A stretch of 64,000 nt of DNA. It comes from Pseudoalteromonas sp. T1lg88 (GTDB lineage: Bacteria > Pseudomonadota > Gammaproteobacteria > Enterobacterales > Alteromonadaceae). The stretch spans positions 214,028-278,027 of the forward strand of contig NZ_PQCF01000007.1 of the NCBI RefSeq assembly GCF_002964765.1, read 5' to 3'. This document shows, piece by piece, positions 47,198 to 56,427 of this stretch (position 1 is the stretch's first letter; every line of letters begins with the position of its first letter). Position numbers and translations under genes: made by a program. The notes beneath the pieces are model-generated. The model ran no database searches. It saw nothing but the letters and a program-made list of their open reading frames with translations, and was not told the DNA's origin.

Positions 47198-48136
47198 GTG
47201 CATTCACATCATCACCACCATAATCACCATGATATAGCTTCGGAGCGCATCGGCTGGGCTTTCTTTTTAAACCTCGGCTTTACCCTGATAGAGTTTATTG
47301 GCGGCTGGCTTACCAACAGTACGGCTATTATGGCCGATGCGGTGCATGATTTAGGTGATAGCCTCGCCATCGGCAGTGCCTGGGTGTTGAATAAGCTTAG
47401 TAACAAGCATGCCAATGCCCGCTTTACTTATGGTTATCGGCGTTTAAGCCTGCTGGGTGCCTTGTTGAATTCTCTGGTGCTTGTGGTCGGCTCGACCTGG
47501 GTCTTGGTGCTTGCCGTACCGCGGCTTTTCGACCCGGTTATGCCCATGACCGAGGGCATGCTGCTGTTGGCGGTGCTTGGTATAGCTGTTAACGGTTACG
47601 CGGCGCTCAAACTGAGTAAGGGTAAGTCGTTGAATGAAAAGGTGCTTAACTGGCATCTGTTAGAAGATGTGCTTGGCTGGGTGGCGGTACTGCTGGTGGC
47701 CATAGTACTGATGTTTGTGGACTGGCCGATACTCGACCCCATTTTATCCATACTCTTTACCCTTTTTATTCTTGTTAATGTGGTACGTAATCTGCGCCAA
47801 ACACTGAGGTTATTTTTGCAGGGAACGCCGGATCAGCAAACTCAGCGCAGGTTGGCGGCGCTCTTAGTGGAGCCGCAAGAGATCAGCACAGCTCATCATG
47901 TGCATTACTGGTCTTTGGATGGCGAGCACCATGTTCTGACCGCCCATTTATGTTTGCGTGAGCACCTTGATGCTGTTGAAGTGATGGATTTAAAACGGCG
48001 TTTAGCGCAGCTGCTTGCCGACTTCGAACTGGCTCATACCACCTTGAATTTGAATACCCCGAGGAGCAATGTCGGGATCATAAAGGCGAATAAGCTTGGG
48101 GGCGAAAGCCCCCTTTGCTTATTCGCTTTCGCTTGA
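47198..48136 (+). CDS. Cation diffusion facilitator (zinc/cobalt efflux)
   Basis: A 312-residue CDF-family exporter. A His-rich N-terminus (HSHHHHHNHH) is followed by six TM helices. Metal site A is seen as HDLGDS in TM2 (ADAVHDLGDS) and LLEDVLG in TM5. A C-terminal cytoplasmic domain carries ISTAHHVHYWSLDGEHHV. Zn2+ is most likely. The GTG start at 47198 follows an AGGGGA site. Its last bases overlap the 3' end of the convergent MFS gene. Confidence 0.9.
   Translation: MHSHHHHHNHHDIASERIGWAFFLNLGFTLIEFIGGWLTNSTAIMADAVHDLGDSLAIGSAWVLNKLSNKHANARFTYGYRRLSLLGALLNSLVLVVGSTWVLVLAVPRLFDPVMPMTEGMLLLAVLGIAVNGYAALKLSKGKSLNEKVLNWHLLEDVLGWVAVLLVAIVLMFVDWPILDPILSILFTLFILVNVVRNLRQTLRLFLQGTPDQQTQRRLAALLVEPQEISTAHHVHYWSLDGEHHVLTAHLCLREHLDAVEVMDLKRRLAQLLADFELAHTTLNLNTPRSNVGIIKANKLGGESPLCLFAFA
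48086..48126. terminator. Long hairpin across the tail-to-tail overlap of the CDF and MFS genes
   Basis: GCGAATAAGC / GCTTATTCGC (10 bp) encloses GGGGGC-GAAA-GCCCCC with small bulges. It lies inside both coding ends, with the stops at 48136 (plus) and 48119 (minus). It probably acts as a shared terminator, although T tracts are weak. Confidence 0.6.
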
Positions 48137-49279
48137 AACGGCCTTTTCGCTGCGCAAACTGGCAAGCAGAATATAAATGGCGCTAAAGGCCAAAGTAATA
48201 AACAAATAGGTAAAGAAGCCGTGTTGGTGAGCCATAAAGGGCTCGGCAAATAAGGGCCCAAGTACAGAGCCGACAGAGTAGCTCAGCAGCATAACCTGGG
48301 CGGCGCTTATCATATAGCGCTCTTGCAATTGCTGACAGCCTAGGTCGATAGCTATGGGGTACAAGGCAAAACTTGCTGCACCCAGTAATAAAACTGCCAA
48401 AGCCAGCACCTTTAAACTTTCGGAGGTGAGAGACAGAGCCAGCGCCAGTACTCCAAGCAGGGTAAATGCCACCATTAACATGCTTGGTGCCAGGTATTTA
48501 TTGAGCAAGGTGATCAGCGGCTGTACCGCCATCCCACCTAAGATCACCAGCGCCATCAGGGTTCCTATATCTTGCTCGGCGATGCCACGTGCCGCCAACG
48601 CCAAGGGCATAAGGCCATAGATGGCGCTCAGAGCCAAACCAGAGATCAGGCAGCCAAACAGGGCACTGTGATTGAGTTTTAATATCTGTTTTAGCTCCAG
48701 GCGGGCACTGTGATGATGGTTTGGAGCCTGATTAGGCAACAAGACCATAACCAAAAATGCCGCCACCATCACCAGGGTAATGCTGATAAAGGGCGCCGCT
48801 CCCGAGGTGCCGAAGAGATTAATCCCCAACTGACCAAAAGCCGTGCCACCATACAAGGCCACCATATACAGGCTAAGACGTTTAGCCCTGGTACTTGGCT
48901 CGCCAGCCATTAACCAGGATTCCACCACCACAAAAATTCCCGCCACGGCAAAGCCGGCCAGCAGTCGCAACGCAAGCCAAAACCAGGCCTGAGGATAGAG
49001 GGGCAGGGCGATTGCGGTCAGGGTAAAAAGGGCCAAACAGGCCAGGTAAGTAGGGCGAAATCCCAGACGCTTAAGCACCGGCTCTATGCCCAAAGTACCC
49101 GCCAGCAGGCCGATATAAAAACTACTGGCAAGCCAGCTTGCTAGGGCATCGTCAAACGCAAATTGGGCCAAGGAAAGCGGCAATAAACTCATTAAATAGC
49201 CGGCGGCGATAGCGTATAAGGTCAAAGCCAAAATCGGCGCAAAGATACCTGGAGTGCCAGCTTGAGATTTGGGAAGCAC
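48119..49279 (-). CDS. MFS transporter (YcaD-like)
   Basis: A 386-residue major facilitator protein with twelve TM helices in two halves and a short Ser/Glu-rich C-terminal tail. LRLLAGFAVAGIFVVVESWL and LYGGTAFGQLGINL are like the YcaD/UMF-type group. No substrate can be inferred. It is transcribed away from the metallopeptidase cluster's left end. Confidence 0.82.
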   Translation of the reverse strand: MLPKSQAGTPGIFAPILALTLYAIAAGYLMSLLPLSLAQFAFDDALASWLASSFYIGLLAGTLGIEPVLKRLGFRPTYLACLALFTLTAIALPLYPQAWFWLALRLLAGFAVAGIFVVVESWLMAGEPSTRAKRLSLYMVALYGGTAFGQLGINLFGTSGAAPFISITLVMVAAFLVMVLLPNQAPNHHHSARLELKQILKLNHSALFGCLISGLALSAIYGLMPLALAARGIAEQDIGTLMALVILGGMAVQPLITLLNKYLAPSMLMVAFTLLGVLALALSLTSESLKVLALAVLLLGAASFALYPIAIDLGCQQLQERYMISAAQVMLLSYSVGSVLGPLFAEPFMAHQHGFFTYLFITLAFSAIYILLASLRSEKAVSSESE

Positions 49280-49442
49280 GGTACGGGAGTCCTAAAAGTA
49301 ATGATATGTGGTCGATTAAGCGACCGGCGACTATGCGCAAGCTGTCCACAAATGTAAAACAAGCATTTTTGTCCGTGTCGATAATGAAAATTGATGCTGC
49401 AGTGGCCCAGTGAATTGGCACAGGGGATTGGGGATTATAAAT

Positions 49443-49470
49443 AGAAAAATGGCCCAGTTAAGGGCCATTG
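49443..49470 (-). terminator. Terminator of metallopeptidase unit 1
   Basis: On the minus strand AATGGCCC / GGGCCATT (8 bp) is followed by TTTTT. The same hairpin and flanks recur after unit 2. Confidence 0.88.
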
Positions 49471-49492
49471 CTTAGGAGTCACAACACAGAGA

Positions 49493-52132
49493 TTAATATT
49501 TGTCGTCTAGGTGTTCACAGCGACCAAATTCGGCACCGCCTTTCACCGCTTCTATAACTTGTTTAGGGAAGCTTAGTTCTTGGTTTACACCGCCTTGACA
49601 TACAAAGGCTTTGTTGGCGTCAATCTCAATGGTGATTGGCGTAGAAGCTCCAACCAGACCAGCCATCATTTCTGAGCCATTGGCGCTGACACCAAAGATA
49701 CCATTGGTCATCAGGTTCTTAGCTTCAATCACACCTTGCTTAGCGAAGAACTCTTCACCCGTCATCCAGCCAATACCTTCTAGATAGATGGTTGAACCCG
49801 CTGGCATACCACCGATTAGAGTACGACCTGTGATAAGCGATAAATCGTCGTTGGCATCCATTACCATCATCAAAGGCAGGCCTGAATTTGCGGCAATGTC
49901 TTCATGGGTTAGGTTGAATGGCGATGCACACATGTTCATACCGAAGTTAACAAAAGGCACATCGTCACACCAACGCAGGCCACCTAGTTCGGTGATTTCG
50001 TCGGTACCGGTATGCCATACTTTTACACCCTGACCGAAGGCTCTGCGACCAAAGCCACGTTGTGAACCGAAGGCGATGCGCTCACCATCTTGAGAAATAA
50101 CCGAGGCATTAAGGGCTCCAAAGTCTTTAAACAAATCGCGTAATTTGCCATCGACCCAAGCCAGTTGCGAATTGTTATTGTTGCCCGAACCGGTAATGGT
50201 TTTACCATTGCCAGACACTTTGTCGGCGCGAACCCAGGCTTCTGTGCGCTCACCGTTGATCAGCACCTCATAACTATTGTTCCATCTGCTAGGGATAAAC
50301 TCTAAGCCATCCGTAAGCAGAGTTGCTTTACCTGTTTTGGTATCCCAAATCGTGGGCACACCGTATGACTGAGAAGCCTCGCCAGGCGCACACTCATTGC
50401 CGCCGGCAGTCGGTTTACGTGAATTACCCACTACAATGTGACCTGTGTCATCCATATCCCAAATAGCATGAGAGCTTACGCTTGTCTGGCTGCCTAGCGC
50501 ACAGGTGTTGTTGCTCGGGTCTTCTAACTCGGTTAATTGATTCGAACGAAGGTCCCAAATCGCACCTTGAGCAATGCCGTTGCCATCCATATCGGCCAGT
50601 ACTGCGGCTTTTGTTGCCGTTTTATTCATTGCTGCATTGGTTGCTTTCAATGGGGCAAAGCCTTCGGGGGTGACCACTGTCTCAAAAGAGTTTTGCACGC
50701 TGTCATAGATAAAAGGAATGCCCGTTAGGGTCGTGCCCAGTGCCTTCTTACCATTCTTCGAGTGATCAACGACAAACGCAGAAATAAGTGGCGTGTATTG
50801 AATGCCGCTGTGATAACCATTGAAGTACATTTCCACTTCTTTGGTTTCACCGCCGGACACTATGATTTCAGTCATATCACAGGCCTGGTCTAGCGCTGGA
50901 GACGTACCTTCATTCTCATTCCAGTATTCATTCTCTGAGATGATGCTCGTTGGTGTAGTTGGGTAACCACCGGCAATAATGGGATCCATATACAGAGCGT
51001 AGCGACCGCCAGGGGTCAGACCGCTGATAGTGAAAGAGCCATCAGGACCCACTAGGCCTTGGGTCAGGTTACCACTTTGCTGGGTGATCACGTCGTACAG
51101 CGGGTTGTCCAGGTTACGCGCAATCATGTTCATACCCGAGTATTCAACACCTTCTTTGGTGTATAACTTACCCTTAATGGTGCCGAACTTGGATTTATAA
51201 TCGGCCGTGGGGTAAAGGTCGGAAATATTGACGATATCATCACGGACATTGACCGTACCTTGCTCTAGACCTTCAACTCCGCGTACGTTAATGAAGGGGT
51301 ACATGGTTTCGATGCTGTCGGTTGGCGCTTGACCACGGTTAGTGTAAGTCGTTGTGCCCGGACAACCGGCGACACCGTCATGGAGCGGGAACCAGGGTTT
51401 GGCAACATAGGTTAAATGGCCATTAGCTTGAGAGTGTGACATGTTCATGGCATGACCAAACTCATGGGTAAATACGCCCTGTACCATCTTGCCGTCGGTA
51501 TCATTGATATCAATATACCAGCCATTCATCAGCGCCGTTGCCTCGAGGATCTCTCCGGTTTCTTCGTCGGCAATCTCTGGGAAAGCGATACCCAAAACCT
51601 GGTCTCGAGAAATACCAAAGTAGTTTTCTAAAATAGCGCCGTCGGTGTCATAGTTGACCCAAAAGCCGTAGCCATTTTCAGCGCTGTAGATCTGATCTAC
51701 GTTGCTTGCATTTACATCGCTAATACCCGTTTGGCTCTCAATTGTTCCCGCTATGGCCATTGACAAGGTTGAGGTTTCAACGTTGGACCATTGGGCGACC
51801 GCATCGGCGGTGACGGCATTGGCCTGGGCGATTGTGAGGAAAGTATAATCGCGATCTAGCGGGACGTTTTTTTCTAGCACTGTACCATCGGGTAAGGTGA
51901 TATCTACGTTGAAGGTGGTGCCTTTTTCAAGCACGGTAAAGCTCTCAACATCGTTACCATCTTTGTCTTTAATTAACTTGCCACCATCTGTCCATACCGG
52001 GATTGTGCCTTTCGAGGTATCCCATTTATATGGCTGCATGGTTTTTTCATGAACATAAAGCGGGCCGCCTGCAATTGAACCCATAGAGATGGTAGCTAGG
52101 GCAATGCCTGCTGCAATTTTTGAAAATTTCAT
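49493..52132 (-). CDS. Secreted zinc metallopeptidase with propeller, copy 1
   Basis: An 879-residue exported protein. Signal peptide ~1-21. A metzincin-like catalytic domain covers ~100-310, with zinc motif HEFGHAMNMSH (His223, Glu224, His227, His233) and a Met-turn Met277 in SIETMYPFI. The eighth position is Asn, where classic metzincins have Gly. A carboxypeptidase-regulatory-like beta domain follows (~317-400), then a HAF-type beta-propeller (~430-830) with repeats such as ISQDGERIAFGS. The Cys-containing C-terminal segment ends EFGRCEHLDDKY. Its ATG overlaps the stop of the small upstream gene (TAATG), so the two are translationally coupled. It is probably an extracellular protease; substrate unknown. 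Confidence 0.85.
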   Translation of the reverse strand: MKFSKIAAGIALATISMGSIAGGPLYVHEKTMQPYKWDTSKGTIPVWTDGGKLIKDKDGNDVESFTVLEKGTTFNVDITLPDGTVLEKNVPLDRDYTFLTIAQANAVTADAVAQWSNVETSTLSMAIAGTIESQTGISDVNASNVDQIYSAENGYGFWVNYDTDGAILENYFGISRDQVLGIAFPEIADEETGEILEATALMNGWYIDINDTDGKMVQGVFTHEFGHAMNMSHSQANGHLTYVAKPWFPLHDGVAGCPGTTTYTNRGQAPTDSIETMYPFINVRGVEGLEQGTVNVRDDIVNISDLYPTADYKSKFGTIKGKLYTKEGVEYSGMNMIARNLDNPLYDVITQQSGNLTQGLVGPDGSFTISGLTPGGRYALYMDPIIAGGYPTTPTSIISENEYWNENEGTSPALDQACDMTEIIVSGGETKEVEMYFNGYHSGIQYTPLISAFVVDHSKNGKKALGTTLTGIPFIYDSVQNSFETVVTPEGFAPLKATNAAMNKTATKAAVLADMDGNGIAQGAIWDLRSNQLTELEDPSNNTCALGSQTSVSSHAIWDMDDTGHIVVGNSRKPTAGGNECAPGEASQSYGVPTIWDTKTGKATLLTDGLEFIPSRWNNSYEVLINGERTEAWVRADKVSGNGKTITGSGNNNNSQLAWVDGKLRDLFKDFGALNASVISQDGERIAFGSQRGFGRRAFGQGVKVWHTGTDEITELGGLRWCDDVPFVNFGMNMCASPFNLTHEDIAANSGLPLMMVMDANDDLSLITGRTLIGGMPAGSTIYLEGIGWMTGEEFFAKQGVIEAKNLMTNGIFGVSANGSEMMAGLVGASTPITIEIDANKAFVCQGGVNQELSFPKQVIEAVKGGAEFGRCEHLDDKY

Positions 52133-52737
52133 TACTGCTGTACTCCTGCAAGTCGACCAACTAGGCCCATAAAGGTGTCTGCGTCTAACGCACCTGGGGT
52201 TGTTATTAGGTTGCGTTCTTCATCGGTAAATTTGGATGTGTCCATATCTTCAAACAGGCCGCTGTTAGCGAACTGATTAACGGCCTTGCCGTTAGTGATC
52301 ACAAACTTACCTTGTGCCATACCTGCGGTGGTTTGGAAGCCAGTGATAGAAGCCGGTTTGTACATAAAGGCAATGACGGTTTCGCCTTCATGCCATTTTG
52401 CAAAGCCCTCAGGCGTCACACCTAGGTAGACCTTGCCATTGCCCAAAGAGCGAGGCTTGATCAGGCCAAATTGGCGGAAGGTGTAGGTTGAGTCTTCTTT
52501 CAGCTTACCCTTGGCATCGCTGTCCACAGCAATGGTGATTTCGGTGTAGGGGCGCTTGTTGTCGAAGCCATCGGTTACTTTAATAACCTCACCGGCAATG
52601 ATGTTTTGCGAAGCCATGGTGAGCTCCTGCAAGTTTTGCTTTTTAAGCTTCATTGCATTAGCTGACGTAGCAAGTGATAAACCTGCAGCGACAGTCAATG
52701 CGATTGAAGCCTTTTTAAGTAATGATTTAGTTTTCAT
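52132..52737 (-). CDS. Secreted partner protein, copy 1
   Basis: A 201-residue exported protein of unknown function. Signal peptide ~1-28 (ends SANA). The mature part begins MKLKKQNLQELTMASQ and has IIAGEVIKVTDGFDNKRPY and FRQFGLIKPRS. The pattern of a beta-rich domain (GxVxxVxD...YTEITIAVDSDAKGKL... EGETVIAFMY) is similar to secreted proteins found next to matrixin-like proteases in other bacteria. No catalytic motif is visible. Always paired with the peptidase in this window, it could be an inhibitor, a folding helper or a targeting factor. GGAGA lies before the ATG. Confidence 0.75.
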   Translation of the reverse strand: MKTKSLLKKASIALTVAAGLSLATSANAMKLKKQNLQELTMASQNIIAGEVIKVTDGFDNKRPYTEITIAVDSDAKGKLKEDSTYTFRQFGLIKPRSLGNGKVYLGVTPEGFAKWHEGETVIAFMYKPASITGFQTTAGMAQGKFVITNGKAVNQFANSGLFEDMDTSKFTDEERNLITTPGALDADTFMGLVGRLAGVQQ

Positions 52738-53161
52738 TGGACACTCTCCATTGATGAATCTGTAGTAATCATCGAGCTGTTAATAACATGTTTCTGTGGT
52801 GAACATTTATTGAACATTGCGGGTGAGTATTCAATGCAATTTATGTACACTTTTGTACAGGTGTATCCAGTTGAACCGTCCCTGAGGTAATTCGTTTTTT
52901 GGTTTTAATTGGTTTGAATATCAATTGCTTGAGTTTATTTTTTTCCTATTTTCTAGGCCTGCCCATCACTGCACCTCCATCTTGCTTTGAGATTTTTTAA
53001 GCATATGACTTTGTTGGTTTAATCTTTGCTATTAAGTGGGATTCTTGGAGGGGAGGGTTTTAATAATCAATGGTTATGATTAAGTGGGCTTATATAATTT
53101 TTTTTGTATATTTATGCAGCCAATCAAGATAAAAAGTAGTTCTAAAAGCCCTGTATGGGAT
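52738..53161. other. AT-rich spacer upstream of unit 1
   Basis: About 420 bp before the terminator of unit 2, without a gene. It contains GAACATTTATTGAACATT direct repeats near 52801 and the candidate operator at 52844-52859. The rest is T/A-rich and shows no coding frame. Confidence 0.6.
52844..52859 (-). promoter_or_regulatory. Candidate operator of unit 1
   Basis: On the minus strand TGTAC-AAAAGT-GTACA is a perfect inverted repeat with 6-base spacer, ending 107 bp before the start codon. Related sites lie upstream of units 2 and 3. Confidence 0.5.
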
Positions 53162-53189
53162 AGAAAAATGGCCCAGTTAAGGGCCATTA
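53162..53189 (-). terminator. Terminator of metallopeptidase unit 2
   Basis: Same hairpin (AATGGCCC / GGGCCATT, T5) and nearly the same flanks as after unit 1, showing that the duplicated segment extended through the terminator. Confidence 0.88.
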
Positions 53190-53209
53190 CTTGGGTCACA
53201 ACATAAAGA

Positions 53210-55822
53210 TTAATAGGTGTCGTCTAGGTGCTCGCAGCGACCGAATTCAGCACCATTTTTTACTGCGGCCATAACCTGTTTAGGGAAGCTCAGCTCCTGG
53301 TTTACGCCGTCTTTACAGACGAATGCTTTGTTGGCATCGATCTCAATACTGATCGCTGCACCAGCTAAGTTAGCCATCATTTCTGAGCCATTCGCGCTCA
53401 TAGCAAACCAGTTGTCGGTTAACAGGTTTTTAGCTTCAACAACGCCTTGACGACCGAAGAACTCAGCAGCTGTCATCCAGCCAAGACCGTCCATGTAAAT
53501 TGCACTACCGCCATTGTAACGTGCAGTAATGAGTGACAAGTCTTCATTTGCATCAAGAGGGATCATGCTTGGTACACCGACAACAGACGATATGTATTCA
53601 TGATCCAAGTTATACGGTGCTTCACAGTAGTTAACGAATCGCTGGATGTAAGGAATGTCATCACACCAACGCATGCTGCCTAGCGCCTCAAGCTCATCTG
53701 TTTGGGTATTCCAAACTTTGATCCCGTCATACTTGCGGTCGCGGCCTTCACCAATGAGAGTATTAAACGCAATTTTTCCGCCATCTTGGCTAATTACGGC
53801 AATATCGCGGGCGCCAAACTTACTATTGATGTCATGAAGTTCGCCATCAATCCAAGCCACTAGACCTTGGCTGTTGCCTGTACCAGTAATGACTTTACCA
53901 TTACCTGACATACGATCGGCACGCATCCATACTTCTCTGCGCTCACCATTTACTAGTACATCAATACGAGAGCCGTAAAGCGAAGGCACATACTCAAGAC
54001 CACCTAGCTCAGTCGCTTTGCCAGTCGTAGTGTCCCATACCGTTGGTACAGCATATGAGCGAGCACCTTCACCTTGCGCGCATTCTTGGCCACCAGATGT
54101 TGGTTTGCGGTAAGTACCGACAACAAGTTTACCTTCATCGTCTATATCCCAAATTGACTGAGAGCTCACACCTTGTTGGCTGCCCAGTGTACAGGTGTTA
54201 TTTGAAGGGTCTTCCAGTTCCATAAGCTTGTTAGAGCGAATATCCCAAACCGCACCTTGGCCAATGCCATCACCATCTAGGTCAGCAATAACAGCCGCTT
54301 TTGTAGCTGTTTTGTTCATTGCTGCGGTGGTTGAGCTAAGTAGTGCTGAACCATCCGGAGCGATCATTGTAGAAAAAGAGTTTTGCACGCTGTCGTACAT
54401 GAACGGAACACCGCCTGGTGTTGAACCGAGCGCTTTTTTACCGTTTTTCGAATGCTCTGTGACAAATGCAGAAACTAATGGCGTGTATTGGATACCATTT
54501 TTGTAACCATTGAAATGCATTTCGATTTCTTTGGTTTCACCGCCGGCAACAACGATTTCAGTCATGTCACAGGCATTATCCATTGCCGGTGATGAACTCT
54601 CGTTGCTATTCCAGAATTCAGACTCAGAAATAAGCGCGGATGGGGTGGTTGGGTAACCCCCGGCTCGGATTGGCTCCATGTATAACGCATAACGACCACC
54701 GGGTGTTAAGCCATTGATGGTGAATGAGCCATCGGGACCGATACGACCTTGTGTCATATTACCCGTTTGTTGAGTGATCACATCGTACATGGGGTTATCC
54801 AGGTTACGGGCGATCATGTTCATACCCGAATACTCAACCCCTTCTTTGGTAAACAGTTTACCCTTGATGGTACCGTACTTGGTTTTGTAATCCGCAGTTG
54901 GGTAGAGGTCGGAAATATTCACGATATCATCACGTACATTGACAGTGCCTTGCTCCATGCCTTCTGTGCCGCGCACGTTGATAAAGGGGAACATGGTTTC
55001 GATGCCATCGGCCGGTGCCTGGCCTCGACCCGTGTATTGGTTAGTTGTGCTACAGCCGGGCACGCCGTCGTATTGAGGGCTCCAAGGGGAAGCTATATAG
55101 GTAAAATGGCCGTTTGCTTGTGAGTGAGACATATTCATAGCGTGACCGAACTCATGGGTAAATACGCCCTGAACCATCTTGCCCTCGGTGTCCTTGATAT
55201 CTATGTACCAACCGTTCATAAGCGCCGTTGCCTCGGTGATTTCACCGGTTTCTTCATCGGCCCATTCAGGGAAGGCAATGCCCAGCACCTGGTTACGGGG
55301 GATGCCAAAATACTCTTCCAGAATTGCGCCATCACTGTCGTAGTTAACCCAGAAGCCATAACCATTTTCCGCCCCATAGATTTGGTCTACATTAGATGCA
55401 TTAACGTCACTGATGCCGGTTTGGCTTTCAATGGTGCCAGCAACGGCCATGTCCAAGGTTGATGTGTCAACATTCGACCACTGCGCAACGGCATCGGCGG
55501 TTACGGCGTTAGCTTGAGCAATCGTCAGGAAGGTGTAATCGCGTTCTAGGGGGATGTTTTTAGGTAACACCTCACCATCGGGTAATGTGATATCAACGTT
55601 GAACTTAGTGCCTTTCTCTAAAATGGTGAAGGCTTGAACATCGTTACCATCTTTGTCTTTAATGAGTTGGCCACCGTCGGTCCATACAGGGATGGTTCCG
55701 TTTGCGGTATTCCACTTGTATGGCTGCATGGTTTTTTCGTGGATATAAAGAGGGCCACCGGCGAATGCTCCGGCAGAGAGTGTGGCTAAAGCGATGCCTG
55801 CTGCTAGTTTTGAAAATTTCAT
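53210..55822 (-). CDS. Secreted zinc metallopeptidase with propeller, copy 2
   Basis: An 870-residue paralogue of copy 1, with the same signal peptide and domain order. The catalytic motif HEFGHAMNMSH (His223, Glu224, His227, His233) and the Met-turn IETMFPFI (in MFPF, where copy 1 has MYPF) are kept. The beta domain has GPDGSFTINGLTPGG, the propeller ISQDGGKIAFNT, and the C-terminus ends EFGRCEHLDDTY. Most differences from copy 1 fall in the propeller. Its ATG overlaps the partner stop (TAATG). Same predicted localisation, outside the cell or at its surface. Confidence 0.85.
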   Translation of the reverse strand: MKFSKLAAGIALATLSAGAFAGGPLYIHEKTMQPYKWNTANGTIPVWTDGGQLIKDKDGNDVQAFTILEKGTKFNVDITLPDGEVLPKNIPLERDYTFLTIAQANAVTADAVAQWSNVDTSTLDMAVAGTIESQTGISDVNASNVDQIYGAENGYGFWVNYDSDGAILEEYFGIPRNQVLGIAFPEWADEETGEITEATALMNGWYIDIKDTEGKMVQGVFTHEFGHAMNMSHSQANGHFTYIASPWSPQYDGVPGCSTTNQYTGRGQAPADGIETMFPFINVRGTEGMEQGTVNVRDDIVNISDLYPTADYKTKYGTIKGKLFTKEGVEYSGMNMIARNLDNPMYDVITQQTGNMTQGRIGPDGSFTINGLTPGGRYALYMEPIRAGGYPTTPSALISESEFWNSNESSSPAMDNACDMTEIVVAGGETKEIEMHFNGYKNGIQYTPLVSAFVTEHSKNGKKALGSTPGGVPFMYDSVQNSFSTMIAPDGSALLSSTTAAMNKTATKAAVIADLDGDGIGQGAVWDIRSNKLMELEDPSNNTCTLGSQQGVSSQSIWDIDDEGKLVVGTYRKPTSGGQECAQGEGARSYAVPTVWDTTTGKATELGGLEYVPSLYGSRIDVLVNGERREVWMRADRMSGNGKVITGTGNSQGLVAWIDGELHDINSKFGARDIAVISQDGGKIAFNTLIGEGRDRKYDGIKVWNTQTDELEALGSMRWCDDIPYIQRFVNYCEAPYNLDHEYISSVVGVPSMIPLDANEDLSLITARYNGGSAIYMDGLGWMTAAEFFGRQGVVEAKNLLTDNWFAMSANGSEMMANLAGAAISIEIDANKAFVCKDGVNQELSFPKQVMAAVKNGAEFGRCEHLDDTY

Positions 55823-56427
55823 TACTGCTGTCCTCCCGCTAATTTACCGACCAAATTCATAAAGGCATCCACTTTCACAGCGCCAGGATTAGTGAGCATA
55901 TTGCGCTCTTCATCAGAAAATTTTGATGTATCCATGTCGTCAAATAAGCCCGTGTTCGCAAATTGGTTTAGGACTTTGCCATCGCGCACAACAAACTTAC
56001 CTTGTGCCATGCCGGCGGTCGTTTGGAAGCCGGTAATAGCGGCTGGTTTGTACATAAAGGCAATCACGTTTTCACCTTCGTTCCATTTGGCGAAACCGTC
56101 CGGTGTAACGCCTAAATACACCTTGCCGTTGCCCATTGAGCGTGGCTTTAGCAAGCCAAACTGGCGAAAAGTGTAGGTTGAATCGTCTTTTAGTTTGCCT
56201 TTGGCATCACTGTTGACTGCAATGGTGACCTCGGTATAAGGGCGTTTGTTATCGAAGCCATCGGTGACCTTAATGACTTCGCCGGCGATGATGTTTTGTG
56301 AAGCGGAAGTGAGTTCTTCTAGATTTTGTTGCTTCAGCTTCATGGCATTGGCTGAGGTAGCCAGGGAAAACCCTGCAGCTACCGTTAGCGCAATTGAAGC
56401 CTTCTTGAGCATGGATTTGGCTCTCAT
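55822..56427 (-). CDS. Secreted partner protein, copy 2
   Basis: A 201-residue paralogue of the copy 1 partner, with signal peptide ~1-28. Conserved blocks are NIIAGEVIKVTDGFDNKRPY, TAGMAQGKFVV and the end LAGGQQ. The C-terminal acidic part is DDMDTSKFSDEERNML. It is closer in sequence to the copy 3 partner than the copy 1 partner is in several blocks (RQFGLLKPRSMGNG in both 2 and 3; RQFGLIKPRSLGNG in 1). The ribosome site GGAGA is part of a conserved leader. Confidence 0.75.
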   Translation of the reverse strand: MRAKSMLKKASIALTVAAGFSLATSANAMKLKQQNLEELTSASQNIIAGEVIKVTDGFDNKRPYTEVTIAVNSDAKGKLKDDSTYTFRQFGLLKPRSMGNGKVYLGVTPDGFAKWNEGENVIAFMYKPAAITGFQTTAGMAQGKFVVRDGKVLNQFANTGLFDDMDTSKFSDEERNMLTNPGAVKVDAFMNLVGKLAGGQQ

